A stretch of DNA of 64,000 nt from Branchiostoma lanceolatum. Taxonomy: Eukaryota > Chordata > Leptocardii > Amphioxiformes > Branchiostomatidae. Every line of letters begins with the position of its first letter. The first letter of the stretch is position 1. The notes under the pieces are model-generated. The model was not told the origin of the DNA. It did no database searches and worked only from the letters and a program-made list of their open reading frames with translations. A program made the position numbers and the translations under genes. Below, piece by piece: positions 20,101-30,606 of this stretch. The stretch covers positions 29,038,642-29,102,641 of the forward strand of contig NC_089722.1 of NCBI RefSeq assembly GCF_035083965.1. Reading direction: 5' to 3'.

Positions 20101-23100
20101 AGGTTGCTTGTTGGGACAGGGTTTGTTTACATTCCTGTTAGAACTGTATCACAAGTAAAGTAGGTTGTTTCAAGATGGTGACCATATGGCCCAAACTGTG
20201 GAGCACATCTGGAATCAAACTGTAAAGGACTGAGACTAAGATACCCCTTGTAGAGGACATAGTCAACAAGAACGTAGCAGTTTCTTTTAACAGTTTAAAA
20301 TAGCTAGGAGATCGTGTGTGCAGGAACAGTGTTTTGGCAAGCTGAAAGGTCAAGGGGAAATGTTGACGTGCAAGCTTTGGCTCTGAATGGTTTATCCATT
20401 CCATTTGAATGTTTCATGCATCTCTGACTCAAATGTTGATAGCTTTACCATCATGGCATGATATTTCACTCAGCTGTATGTCAAAGATACATTGCTAAGC
20501 TTAGACTTGACATCACACACCGACTCTTCCAAGCATTGTTAAAAAACAACTAGCTTTAGCATACTCATTTTGATGATGAAGTTATGTGTACTACATTTGT
20601 ACAATTAAGGTGTTTTCCTGGTCCTCTTGAATATTCACTTTTAGAAAAATTGTAAATGTTTTGTTGCAATAATGCAATACTGATAAGGTTTGTGTGTGTG
20701 TGTGTGTTTTAGGTGAGTCAGGACTAGGGAAGTCTACCCTGATAAACAGCCTGTTCCTGACAGACTTGTACCCAGAGAGAGAGATCCCCGGAGCTGCAGG
20801 TAAGGCTCAATTTTGACACCTGTGACCTGCTCCATTCTTATTATCTGGTGATGTTTTGCCCCTAGGACGTATTGCCCTCTGGAGTAATTTGCATGCAGCT
20901 GCATACCACGTAGGTTAAGTAATACATACTAGTAGCGTTTTTCAATCAACTCCATTTCTTAATGAAAGATACGTGCAAAATTGTCTCTATGAATGTACAT
21001 GTACATAAATCGATGTATGTTAGACAATCAGGTGGAACATTATATACATGTACATGTAATACAAAATCAATCAATAACTGTATGATTCTCAAAATGTACA
21101 TTTATCTTCAAAAGTCTCTCTGATTCATTCTGAAACTACATTTGTAAAATTTTATCCCATCCTTTCAAAATATCTGAACATGAAATTGATGAAAAGTTAT
21201 TTTCATAAGTTTTAAATGACAGATTTAACAAAATAAACTAACAGCATGGGCTTCCAAACAATGAGTTGGCCAGAAAATAATTTAGAGCTGGATACAGCCT
21301 TGGACTAGACCAATATTACTGTACTTGAAATGAAGCAGACACATTTTGTCCTAGAATCCCATTGTGTGTCTGTGTAAGTAAACTATTCAACCCGTCCACA
21401 GAGAAAATTGAACAGACGGTGAAGATTGACGCGTCGACGGTAGAGATTGAGGAGAGGGGGGTGAAACTGAGGCTGACGGTGGTGGACACGCCCGGATACG
21501 GCGATGCCATCAACAGTAAGGACTGGTAGGTCACATGATCACATCTTCGTATAATAGGCACAGAATTAAGTCTCAATCAAAAGCAGGGCTCGAATACTGG
21601 GTGCATGTGCACTTACTTTTGTGCACCGAAAATTGCAGCTTTGCACCTAATTTGTGATTGTGGGTGTACGGGTGCACCTAGACATTTATAGGATTCACAT
21701 TCAAACGTAGCATAGTACCCTTGTATACAGTATATTCATGACATTTAAGTGTCAGAAAAAAATGCTAAAACTGTTGTTGTATTACTTGTTTAAACTTTTA
21801 AAGTTAGCAATAGAATTTCAGAATAAAGCTCTGAAGAGTAACTTTGGGATTAGGTTTACTTACTTACCTATTCTTAAAATGAATTTTGAGGCCTGAAAAG
21901 CATAAACATTGAAGCATACATTTCACCAGTGCATCAGACTATTTTCTATTGGACACAGCTGCACATTTAAGCACAAGTTTGATGCCAAAGTCAGTCAATA
22001 GTTAACAGCATAGATAGTTTAGCTTGATGTCGAGTGATTTTGCCAGATGGAAGTGTTAGCTCACTAATTGACCAATGTTTGTTCCGTGCTCAGATATCTG
22101 TGCTTCAGCTCATATATCAGGGATAAAGATACTTATTATGCTCTATAAGCTGGGCTCTATGACTATGACTGTGTAGATATTTTAGAATGAATATTTTGTA
22201 CACTTCTGTGCAAAAGCTGTTTTTCTGGCTAAGCCCCTGGCTAATCCCCTTGTGACCTGATTCTGTCCAAAGCAATTTTTACAACCTCAAATCTTACAGA
22301 TGTTGTAGGGGATTAGCCTACACTGCACAGAACTGTTTGTTTACATGACTTGCCAAAACAGTCAAAATATCTTCAACACAGCAGGTCTACCCTATCATTT
22401 TTTTCTGACCCAACATACAAAAACTCCTACAAATGTACTACATGTATATGGAAGTAGAATGTACATTTGTTCATGTAAGCAAACCATAACAGAGCAAAAA
22501 GCCATTTTTGTGGTACCATATGGTTCTTTTTCATTGAAGAATGACAGAGAGTCAACTGTAGACTACTAATGTAGGACCTCTGTTAGTGAGGGATTGTATG
22601 TCAAGCTGTTTACTGTGACCCATGTTGTCGTCCAGACACAAGGTCACTGCCATTACAGTAGCTGGCAGGAACATGTAAATAGACTCTGCTGACTGCATTC
22701 AGCTGCTAGCATGGTATCCATGTATGATAGCCGACAAGTGTCTTTCTCCACAATTTGGACACCAGGCTATTCAGCTGCTGGTTAGGTGGTGATTTTCTAG
22801 AAAGTAAATTATAAGAAGCTCCTCAGTGTTCTCTATACATGGATGATGTATATCTGTGGTTTAATGATAGGATTAGAATTCACATCACTCATTGGACCAT
22901 CAAGTACATACAAATGTTCATGTTGTAAGCCTGTTTTTGGCAATGCCTTAGGGGTGGTCCCAATTGTAACTTGTCTTTTTGGGCAGCCTTCAGAGCCTTA
23001 ATGTCTTTGTCTAGTTTATTATGTACATTACAAGTAGAACAAAACTGTTTTGTGGAAATGAACCATTAGCAGTTTGAATGCAAGGATGAAGAAATTCTTG

Positions 23101-26100
23101 AGACTGTTCCAAGGTAACTATCGCTATGTTTGAAATCACACACACTCCAACAAGGACTATGCTTCGTCTCAATCATTTCCCTTTGAGAGAGAAGTCATAC
23201 AGTCACAACGGCACCTGATGTGTACTTGTTATAGTACTGCAGCAGAACTTCCATTTTTTTTAAATATCTCACGTTCTGGACATAATACTATGCTCATGCT
23301 TTTTGAATAGTAGATAGGTCTTGGGATAGAGAGTAAGTGCTGTAGGTTTGGGCCCCCTAGTGCCATTTTTGGAAATGCATGGGCTTCTTTGATTAGTTTT
23401 TAAGTCACACACTCACAATGATACTCATGTGTGTTTCCAGCTTCAAGCCTATCCTGTCGTACATAGACGACCAGTTTGAGAGGTATTTCCACGATGAGAG
23501 CGGGCTGAACAGACGGAACATTGTGGACAACAGAGTACACTGCTGCTTCTACTTCATCTCCCCCTATGGACATGGGTCAGTACTGCAGCATATTTGTATA
23601 GTTCTGGATATGTGAATTGTCTATTCCAGAATGGGTGGACCAAAATTTTCATGCATACATGTGTGTCCTCTATATTATGTATCCATATTATGTGATTGAT
23701 CCTTGGTCATTTCTACACATTCTTCAGTATTACAATCTGTTTAGGGGCTCTCTTAGCCTTAGACAATTTGGTTTGCCTCTCATGTTTTAAGACTTTCCTA
23801 TCCTCATGGCCATTCACTCATTTGTATGAGAAGAATACCCTCTTACATCCCATCTTACAAAATAAATGTTATGTCTCCTGTACCCCTGTTGTAGACTGAA
23901 GCCGTTGGATGTAGAGTTCATGAAGGCCTTGCATCACAAGGTCAACATCGTTCCTGTCATTGCCAAAGCCGACACTCTCACGCCAAAGGAGGTCCGGGCT
24001 CTCAAAGCAAGGGTAAGCTTGTATCCTTGATATTCATGACTTACTTAAATGAATTGTCTCTCAACTTTGTCCTCATGTTAAGTAGTTTTTGGTGATATCT
24101 CATGGGCAGAGGCTTTTTATACTGCTATTGTGTTTTTATACATTTTGTGTTAGAATGAGTTAATTAGGTTAGTTAAAAACATGCCTACATTTAATCTGAC
24201 GTATTATGAAAGCTTACACAAAGTCTGGACAAAGAAGCATGAAATTCTTGTAGATAAACTAATTTGTAGGTAAGAGATTTTCTTTGATTTTCAATGTTTT
24301 TCTCCCTGTAGATTTTGGAGGAGATTGCTCAGCATGGCATCAAGATCTACCAGATGCCAGACTGTGACTCAGACGAGGATGAAGACTTCAAGGAGCAGTG
24401 TAGGCTGCTGAAGGTGCTGTGTTGTTTTTCTTTCTGGTGGCGTTAGTGTGGTGTAATGGTTAGAACGTTCGGCTGAGAACCAATAGGTCCCGGGTTTGAT
24501 ACTCGCCATGCCCTGACGTTGTGTCCTCGGGAAAGGCACTATGCACAATATTCCTACATGACGGTGGAGTGACGCCCACTGAGCCTCTTTGGGTAATCGG
24601 GCAAAAGTGTGCAAAAAAACACACACAGTTTTGGTGTGCCAATGTGCCAACATCTGCACATTTACCACCAGTAACCATAATTTTTTAAATGTTTGTTTTG
24701 TTTTCTGTCAACTATGAAGAAATTTGATTGTCTGATAGAAGTAACTGAAGAAACAGAAACATTTCCACTTCCTGTGGATATAGATGTTGGGGTTATGTTT
24801 GCATTTAAAATCTGTTGAGTTACACGAAGGCATGTTTTATCCCATATACAGGCAGCTGTGCCATTTGCTGTGGTCGGATCCAACCAAATGATTGAGGTTA
24901 AAGGGAAGAAGGTCAGAGGTCGGCTGTACCCCTGGGGTGTGGTTGAAGGTAGGGAAAGTCCTTGTATGAACCATTCCATTCAAAATTGTAAAATTAGAGG
25001 GGCAGTCTGGAGGTTTTTGTTCAATTGAAAAGGAGGTGATATATTTGGAGTGTGTAAATGATTGGGTTAAAAGGGTGTGGGCATCTTATAGTCATCTTCT
25101 CAAGGTTTCCTACATGAGTATGAATTGAGTGACTACGAGATAGACATTTTTGTTGAAATTATTGTTGGACGGTTGTAAAATGTTTCGGTATCAAACTTAT
25201 TTTTTCAGTGGAAAATCCTGAGCATTGTGATTTCATCAAGCTGCGAACCATGCTGATGTGAGTATGGCACTCATGGGAGGAAGGACCATCCCCGAACACA
25301 CTACAGCTAAAATGAATCTTCAACTAAAATGAACACATAAACATTTCAATACATATGTATTCGTCATGCAAAAGTGTATAACCTGTGCCTATCATGACTT
25401 CTGAACCTTTTTGTTGTTATATTATATTATGGCAATACACAAGTAATACTGCATCCAATGCCCAAATTTCCATAGGTGATAGGAATTCTCAGCAGAGGGC
25501 TGGAAAATGATTAATAAAAGTTCTTTAAAACACAAGAAAAGATGAAGGAAGTGCCCATGGGCAAGAGGACTAAACAGAATAGGTTTTGCTCACAGAAACA
25601 GAAGGCTGAAAAATGCTTACAAATTTCTAAAACACTATGAAACAAGATGAGAGTGCCCATGGGCTTTACTTACACAAACAGAATATGTTTTGCTCACACA
25701 AATCCATAACTACATGTACATGTGAACACATTGATGGACTAGACTCTTCCCTGTAGTACCCACATGCAGGACCTCCAGGAGGTGACCCAGGACGTGCACT
25801 ACGAGAACTACAGGTCAGAGAAGCTGGCCATCAACAAGCGCCGGGCGCCAGGGTGAGTCATACTAGATGTGCAAAGGCCTGCCTGCGTTTTTTACCCACC
25901 CACCAGTGGGTGCCGTAAGTCCCAGAACGGTTTCAATTCACACTGCAAGGTAGTCTCATCAGTCAAACCCCCTAAAAAAATCCTCTGCTGCAGTTCACTA
26001 CTCATCTGATAGAGGGTGCTTGTGAGCCTACCACTTTTCCCTCCTTGAGATAACTACCTTTGGGAACATTGATAAGACATTTTAGTCATGCTGCATGACT

Positions 26101-29100
26101 GCTGTGCAGCTAAAGCTTCTCTTCTCAAAGCCTTGCTTTTGTAAATTCTTAATTTCTTGGCGTGCAGCTATCAATTTTTTTTTCGTGGTGGATTTCCAGT
26201 CATTTGCTTTGGTGCCTGTTGTGGAAGTTGAAGCCACTCTGTGACTTATGATGTCAATGTGGTATGTAACCGTAAGCGAAATCCATGTTGCATTGAATTG
26301 ACGTGTCTCCTGAGGAATCATGTTAAATTCTTTGAATGGCAATTTTTGACAGTATCCTTTGCAGACCTTGTATGCCTCATCTTGTGTTTTTGAGAACATA
26401 TCTTCAACATCAGTCATACAGTTGAATCTTGAAAACTCAGTGCAAAAGAGTGCAGTTCATTCCTCAACAGATAAGGGTGCTGTTGAACATCAAACAAGAA
26501 ATGTGTCTTTGATTCGGCCTCATAAAAATCTTGACCCACCAACTTGTCTGTTTTTGACATTACACATAGAGACTTTTCATTCACACCCAAACACACAGAA
26601 ACACACAGAAACTCCTTTTTTAGTTAATGGAAGGCTGATGTTGAAGATTGCTTGTAGATCCTAGAAGTCTGCAGTGCTTATTGAAGCATTAATAATCATG
26701 GGTTTATCGGCTGCGTTGATAAAAAAGTTGTTATAGAGCTGATTAATTGCAATGATTTGCATGCAGTGTATTGCTTATAACATGTTGCTTGCATAGTCTT
26801 TGCCTATATGCATCAATTATTTTCTAGCTGCTATGAATGTATGTATGTATTTTCATGTTTGTTAATCTAACATGTGGATGATTTGGTTGATTTAGCTGTC
26901 TGCATTCTCATGTGGTGATTATGATTTCAATAACTCTCATTACTGTGTTATGAATGATTAATCATGATAAAAAACCTGCCAACGGATTGCTATCACACAC
27001 TCTTTAACATCAATAACCCTGCTTGGACCAGGACTTCACTCAGCCAACCAGGACAATTGCACAAATAACAAACTGATTTATCCTTTATGCTAGACAGTAA
27101 GGGAACAGTGTAATTGTTTAAAAATTTGGTCTGTTACATGCGAAATTTGATTAGAAACACTTCATTCTGATAAAACTCCAGATCGTAATCATGTCATGAC
27201 CATTTCGTTAGAATTAGAAGAAAAGTCCAATACACATGTTTTATTGTTTATCATTGTACTCCTTTCCTCTAAAAGACATGATTTCTTCTTCTTCACCCCA
27301 TCCTTTTATTGCTGCTAAAGATTATGTTTGTTATTGAAAGTTCTAGCAACATGTCTTTGCTTTCTTGTGTCTTTTGCACACCTTTAAACATAGTGAATCA
27401 CTGTTGAAGATATAGCTGCTTCACAAGTATAACTAGTAGTGACCATTGTCTCCTCTTCTGTTACTCTGCACACCTCCCTGTATGGTGAACTGTTTCATGG
27501 GGAGATCCGCTCACCTCACCTGACCCCTCCGTCCCTCCTCTTCCTCCTCCTGGTGCTCCTCTGGGGTTACTATGGCAACCTGTCTGTGTACATCCCATCA
27601 CTTTTCCATCATCCTCCATACACCCGTAAGTATACCAAGTACGCCTGGGCAGTTGCCAAGCCTAAACCGTTCCAAAAATGTTCAGAGTTTACAAATTAAA
27701 GGCATCAGTCGTCAGGATGAAAAATTGAGAAGAAAGCCTCTCCTTTACTCATCATTTTCCAAAACGAACATGAATCAAAACCCCCTTTAAAAGTTTTAAA
27801 TTTAGAAGCAGGCAGCAAGAAATGCAAGTTTGTGTTCCAACTGAATAATGATGGCTGAAATAACTCAAGTTGAAGACCCCACCAACCAGCCCTCCACACA
27901 CATACACGACTTTGCTGCTTATGTTTTGTTATGCCTGTTTTGCTATGTGGTCTTACCTTGAGATTTTGCCTTCCCTACCCAGAGCTGCGGTTGCCCTTGG
28001 GCAAAGGTGGGGATATTCCTATGTTGGATGTTTTAAGATACACACTGAGGGTTAGACCCCGTTCATTCTAAGCCTTGTAAATCGGATTCAGGGCTGAAGT
28101 CACCTAAGCAGGATTAATGTGGCCTAGTCTGAACGCTCCAAGTCATATTGATCCACCCCTTGATCCACATTGAAACCACCGAAACCACTGCCAGGAGGTG
28201 GTTTCAATGTGGATTTGGAAATTAGGCCCCTGGTGTGAAGGTATGCAACTCAGGCGATTTAGCCCTGAACTTGTTTGTAAGGCTCAGTATGAAGGGGGTC
28301 TAAAGAGTTACGCCGAAAGAGCCTCCAATATAACTGAAACATTTCTCAACCCTGGAACACATGTAAAAGCAATTGTTGCCTTTTGCTGAATGAAGTTAGT
28401 AATTGATGCACTTTATTGTTGGAGAATCTTTGATATGTTTTAGTCATATTACTTGGTGCCTTTCGTGTCTGGGGGAATTGAACGAAACAACACAACTTTA
28501 AATGTGTGAGAATTTTGGTTTGTACAGTATGAGCTAGAGGTGTTTTAAACAAGCAATAAGGTTACCATAAAGGGGTAGTATTTGTGTCAAAATGTTTATA
28601 ATGAAGTAAAAACAAGTTGAATCTACTGGTTCAGTTATGTTCTTAGAAACAACCTGCATGGGGTATGTTATACATGTATTTATTTGGGAGTGTTGTGTGT
28701 TGCAATGGGTAAATAAACCATTAAGGGTTGTTGTGTTTTGTTAGTTAGCTATGTTAAAGGGTGTTGTGTATTTGTTGTGTTTATGAACCATGTTAAGGGG
28801 TGTTGTGTTGTTGTTGTGTTTCCCCCCTGAAGTGGCCCTGCGGCGGCGGCGGTTGCGGCGGCCAGTGCTGTGAAAGGAGAGGGGCAGGGTGAAGAGAAGG
28901 ACAAGATTCTTCTGGAGAAGGAACAAGAGGTAAGCACCCTGCACACCCCTCGTGTGGCATGTGCAAGTCCAGATTCTCACAACACCCCCTCATTTCTTGT
29001 TTTGCCATGTTGTGGCCTTATTTTCAAAGTTCCTTTTAGTCTTGGAAACAACTTCGATATCGTCTGTTTTCTGTCATATTTTTGGCGTGTTTCTGTTCAG

Positions 29101-30606
29101 TTCTCTACTCTTGTTGTCGGCTTGTCCCTTTGATTAAAATTGTCCATTCCTTCTTGTTCTTTATTTTCTTACTCCTCTTTGCTGCTTCTCTCCTTTTTTT
29201 GTCTACCACTCCCGTCTTTCTGTCAACCCCCACACACTGTCTCTTTACTCCTCTCTGCTGCTTCTCTCCTTTTCTTTCTCTACTATTCTCCTGTCTCTCT
29301 CTGTTTGCCCCCCCCCCCTACACACTGTCTCTATCATGTGTGTATGTGAAGTTGCTACTTGTGCAAGAGCGTATTGAGGAGGTTAAAGCGGAGCTTGAGC
29401 GGCTGGAGGCCGAAAGGCTGCAGGTGGAACAGCTGGAGGAGATGCACCTGCAGCAGCTGCAGCAGCTGCAGACCAACCCCTGGGTGCCGCAGCCCAGCCA
29501 CCTCAGCCTGCTCTAAATACGTCTGTCCACACTCTGTCTTCTCTGCCTGACAGTTTTCTTTGCTGTATCTCTCTTTGCCGTCTCTCTCTCTCTCTTTTTC
29601 CTAGCCTCTACCAGGCTCCGCGGATCGCTGGAAATTGTAGTAGAAATTGGCCAAATAGAGTGAATAGTAGTGGATGCCGTCTGAAACGTCTGTTTCAAAA
29701 TCTAATCCAGTTGCTTGTGTAACTTTTTACCTGGATTGCAATCTTATTACCTGGATGTCTAACCGACATCGATGTAGAGTGAATAGTATGCTTTAAGGGA
29801 GTCGGCAATGGAGAGAGGGACAATAGGCGACCCACGGATCACTATTTTTATCCGCGATCCGCGAAGCCTGGTAGAGGCTATCTCTTTCACACTTTTTCTG
29901 TCCGTCTCCTGAAGCCTTTGAATCTTTGTTTTCACGATTTAAGATGCACACATCGTTGCCTGTTATATTTGTGATGATGGTACAATGTATTTACATTTTT
30001 GTGTGTGTGTGTGGGCTTTATCCCACTTGGAAATTTATAGTTCTTGTTTGTACCTGTTTCTGCCACAGTGCTGGGGGTTTGCGTCAAGCTATTTCTGTCG
30101 CACAGCTAAATATGATGTAGTGTAGCTGTTGCTGTGACATGGAATGTTGCATTCATGGCCTGCACCTGTTTCTGTCCTGCAGCTACATATGATTCAGTGT
30201 ACCTGTTTCTGTCAATAAGAATGTTACATTTATTGTGCGCATCTGTTTCTATCTCAAAGCTACACATGATGCCTTGTTTCTGTCACACACACTGTGTAGC
30301 TGTGACTTGGAATGTTACATTTACCACCTGCACCTGTTTCTGTCCCACAGCTACATATGATACACTACAGTGTAGCTGTTTCTGTGACTTGAAATGTTAC
30401 ATTTATTGTGTGCTTCTGTCACACAGCTACATGTGATACAGTGTAGTAGTTCACTTGGAATGAATGTAACCTTTATCGCCTGCACCTGTTTCTGTTTGCA
30501 GCTACAACGGATGCAGGAGATGCTGGCCAGGCTGCAGCAGCAGATGCAGCAGCAGCAGACCACGCAGGTGGCAGGCGCCAACAACGTCCAGTCGCACCAT
30601 GTCTGA
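17166..30606 (+). CDS. SEPTIN2: Septin, SEPT2 type (canonical 13-exon model)
   Basis: Coding exons: 17166-17210, 18079-18141, 19408-19513 (or 19405), 20713-20799, 21402-21525, 23441-23575, 23895-24012, 24312-24413, 24852-24948, 25209-25257, 25757-25852, 28833-28929, 30502-30606; 407 aa. Septins are GTP-binding filament proteins of cytokinesis, cortex and cilia. Visible: polybasic [10 protein letters not shown]-loop GESGLGKST (72-80), switch-I Thr106 matching the catalytic Thr78 of human SEPT2, DTPG (129-132), AKAD (210-213), the septin unique element ([28 protein letters not shown]), a poly-Ala segment encoded by GCG repeats, and a C-terminal coiled coil ([16 protein letters not shown]) ending SHHV. 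Exons 3-13 are certain. The first two are short; they are supported by phase, splice sites and an MSK start, but less secure. An in-frame ATG at 19390 is an alternative. Confidence 0.95.
19527..19605 (-). repeat. Dispersed TTCTCCCTGCTGCC repeat, copy 4 (inverted)
   Basis: GGTTAGGCAGCAGGGAGAAG and GCCATTTTGGTACCAA are the reverse complement of copies 1-3. It starts 14 bp after the donor of the 19408-19513 septin exon. Confidence 0.75.
20691..20712 (+). promoter_or_regulatory. (TG)8T4 tract forming the acceptor of the P-loop exon
   Basis: Eight TG dinucleotides then TTTTAG immediately precede the exon that encodes GESGLGKST. The normal pyrimidine tract is replaced by a TG repeat. Confidence 0.85.
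21586..21680. repeat. Fragment starting CAGGGCTCGAATACTG
   Basis: A stretch starting CAGGGCTCGAATACTG with repeated GTGCACC/GGTGCAC motifs looks like one end of an hAT-like element. I did not find the opposite inverted end, so this is a weak call. Confidence 0.35.
24441..24625 (+). mobile_element. tRNA-derived SINE in a septin intron
   Basis: A-box GTGTAATGGTTAGAACG and B-box GGGTTTGATACTCG are spaced as in a tRNA, with an anticodon-like arm between. Then comes a non-tRNA body with TGTCCTCGGGAAAGGCACTA, shared with the SINE at 15264-15535. It starts 28 bp after the donor of the 24312-24413 exon. Confidence 0.75.
25853..28832. other. Septin intron with an anomalous GC-richer hydrophobic open stretch
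   Basis: This is the 3-kb intron between the 25757-25852 and 28833-28929 exons. Around 27480-27625 the base composition rises and a plus-strand frame encodes a hydrophobic run ([17 protein letters not shown]), ending at a consensus donor (CCC/GTAAGT, 27626). A Harbinger-type MITE is at 28055-28300. A minus-strand open frame at 26082-26417 is unrecognised. Confidence 0.4.
28055..28300. mobile_element. Short Harbinger-type MITE
   Basis: The left end GACCCCGTTCATTCTAAGCC is inverted at the right end (GGCTCAGTATGAAGGGGGTC). The ends match the larger element at 44844-45552. A central hairpin at 28163-28214 (ATCCACATTGAAACCACC and complement) shares GGAGGTGGTTTC with the larger element. Target-site duplication is unclear (TTA/TAA). 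Confidence 0.7.
29352..29516 (+). CDS. SEPTIN2: Alternative terminal coding exon of the SEPT2-type gene
   Basis: Directly after a pyrimidine-rich stretch and a GTATGTGAAG acceptor, a 55-codon frame opens in the phase of the 28833-28929 exon. It encodes [20 protein letters not shown], then a Glu/Leu/Gln-rich heptad-like helix with LQQLQQLQ, then a proline-containing tail ending SLL and TAA. It is GC-rich, unlike the surrounding intron, with no stop before the end. Using it would replace the canonical 34-residue tail (30502-30606) by 54 residues, giving about 427 aa. The coiled-coil character supports a real exon; no transcript evidence is available here. Confidence 0.65.
   Translation: MLLVQERIEEVKAELERLEAERLQVEQLEEMHLQQLQQLQTNPWVPQPSHLSLL
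29602..29880. mobile_element. MITE with TAGCCTCTACCAGGCT ends
   Basis: The left end TAGCCTCTACCAGGCTCCGC pairs with the right end over 26 bp with one mismatch, continuing GGATCG. The body is 279 bp. It includes a segment (GTCTGAAAC..CCAGTTGCTTG..TACCTGGATGTCTAA) that also occurs inverted at about 60570-60690 and partly at 48385-48400. It lies between the alternative and canonical last exons. Confidence 0.8.
30030..30506 (+). repeat. ~76-bp tandem array built from the last-exon splice acceptor
   Basis: Acceptor-like units (CTGTTTCTGT..CACAG followed by CTACATATGATACAGTGTAG) place their CTA at 30106, 30183, 30260, 30351, 30427 and finally 30502, the first base of the true last exon. Spacings are 77, 77, 91, 76 and 75. 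The unit also contains CTTGGAATGTTACATTTAT. The last unit supplies the real acceptor and the first five exon bases. Confidence 0.85.

Noticed and set aside
26082-26417. 111-codon minus-strand frame inside a septin intron
   Set aside because: No family recognised and no splice context; possibly transposon debris.
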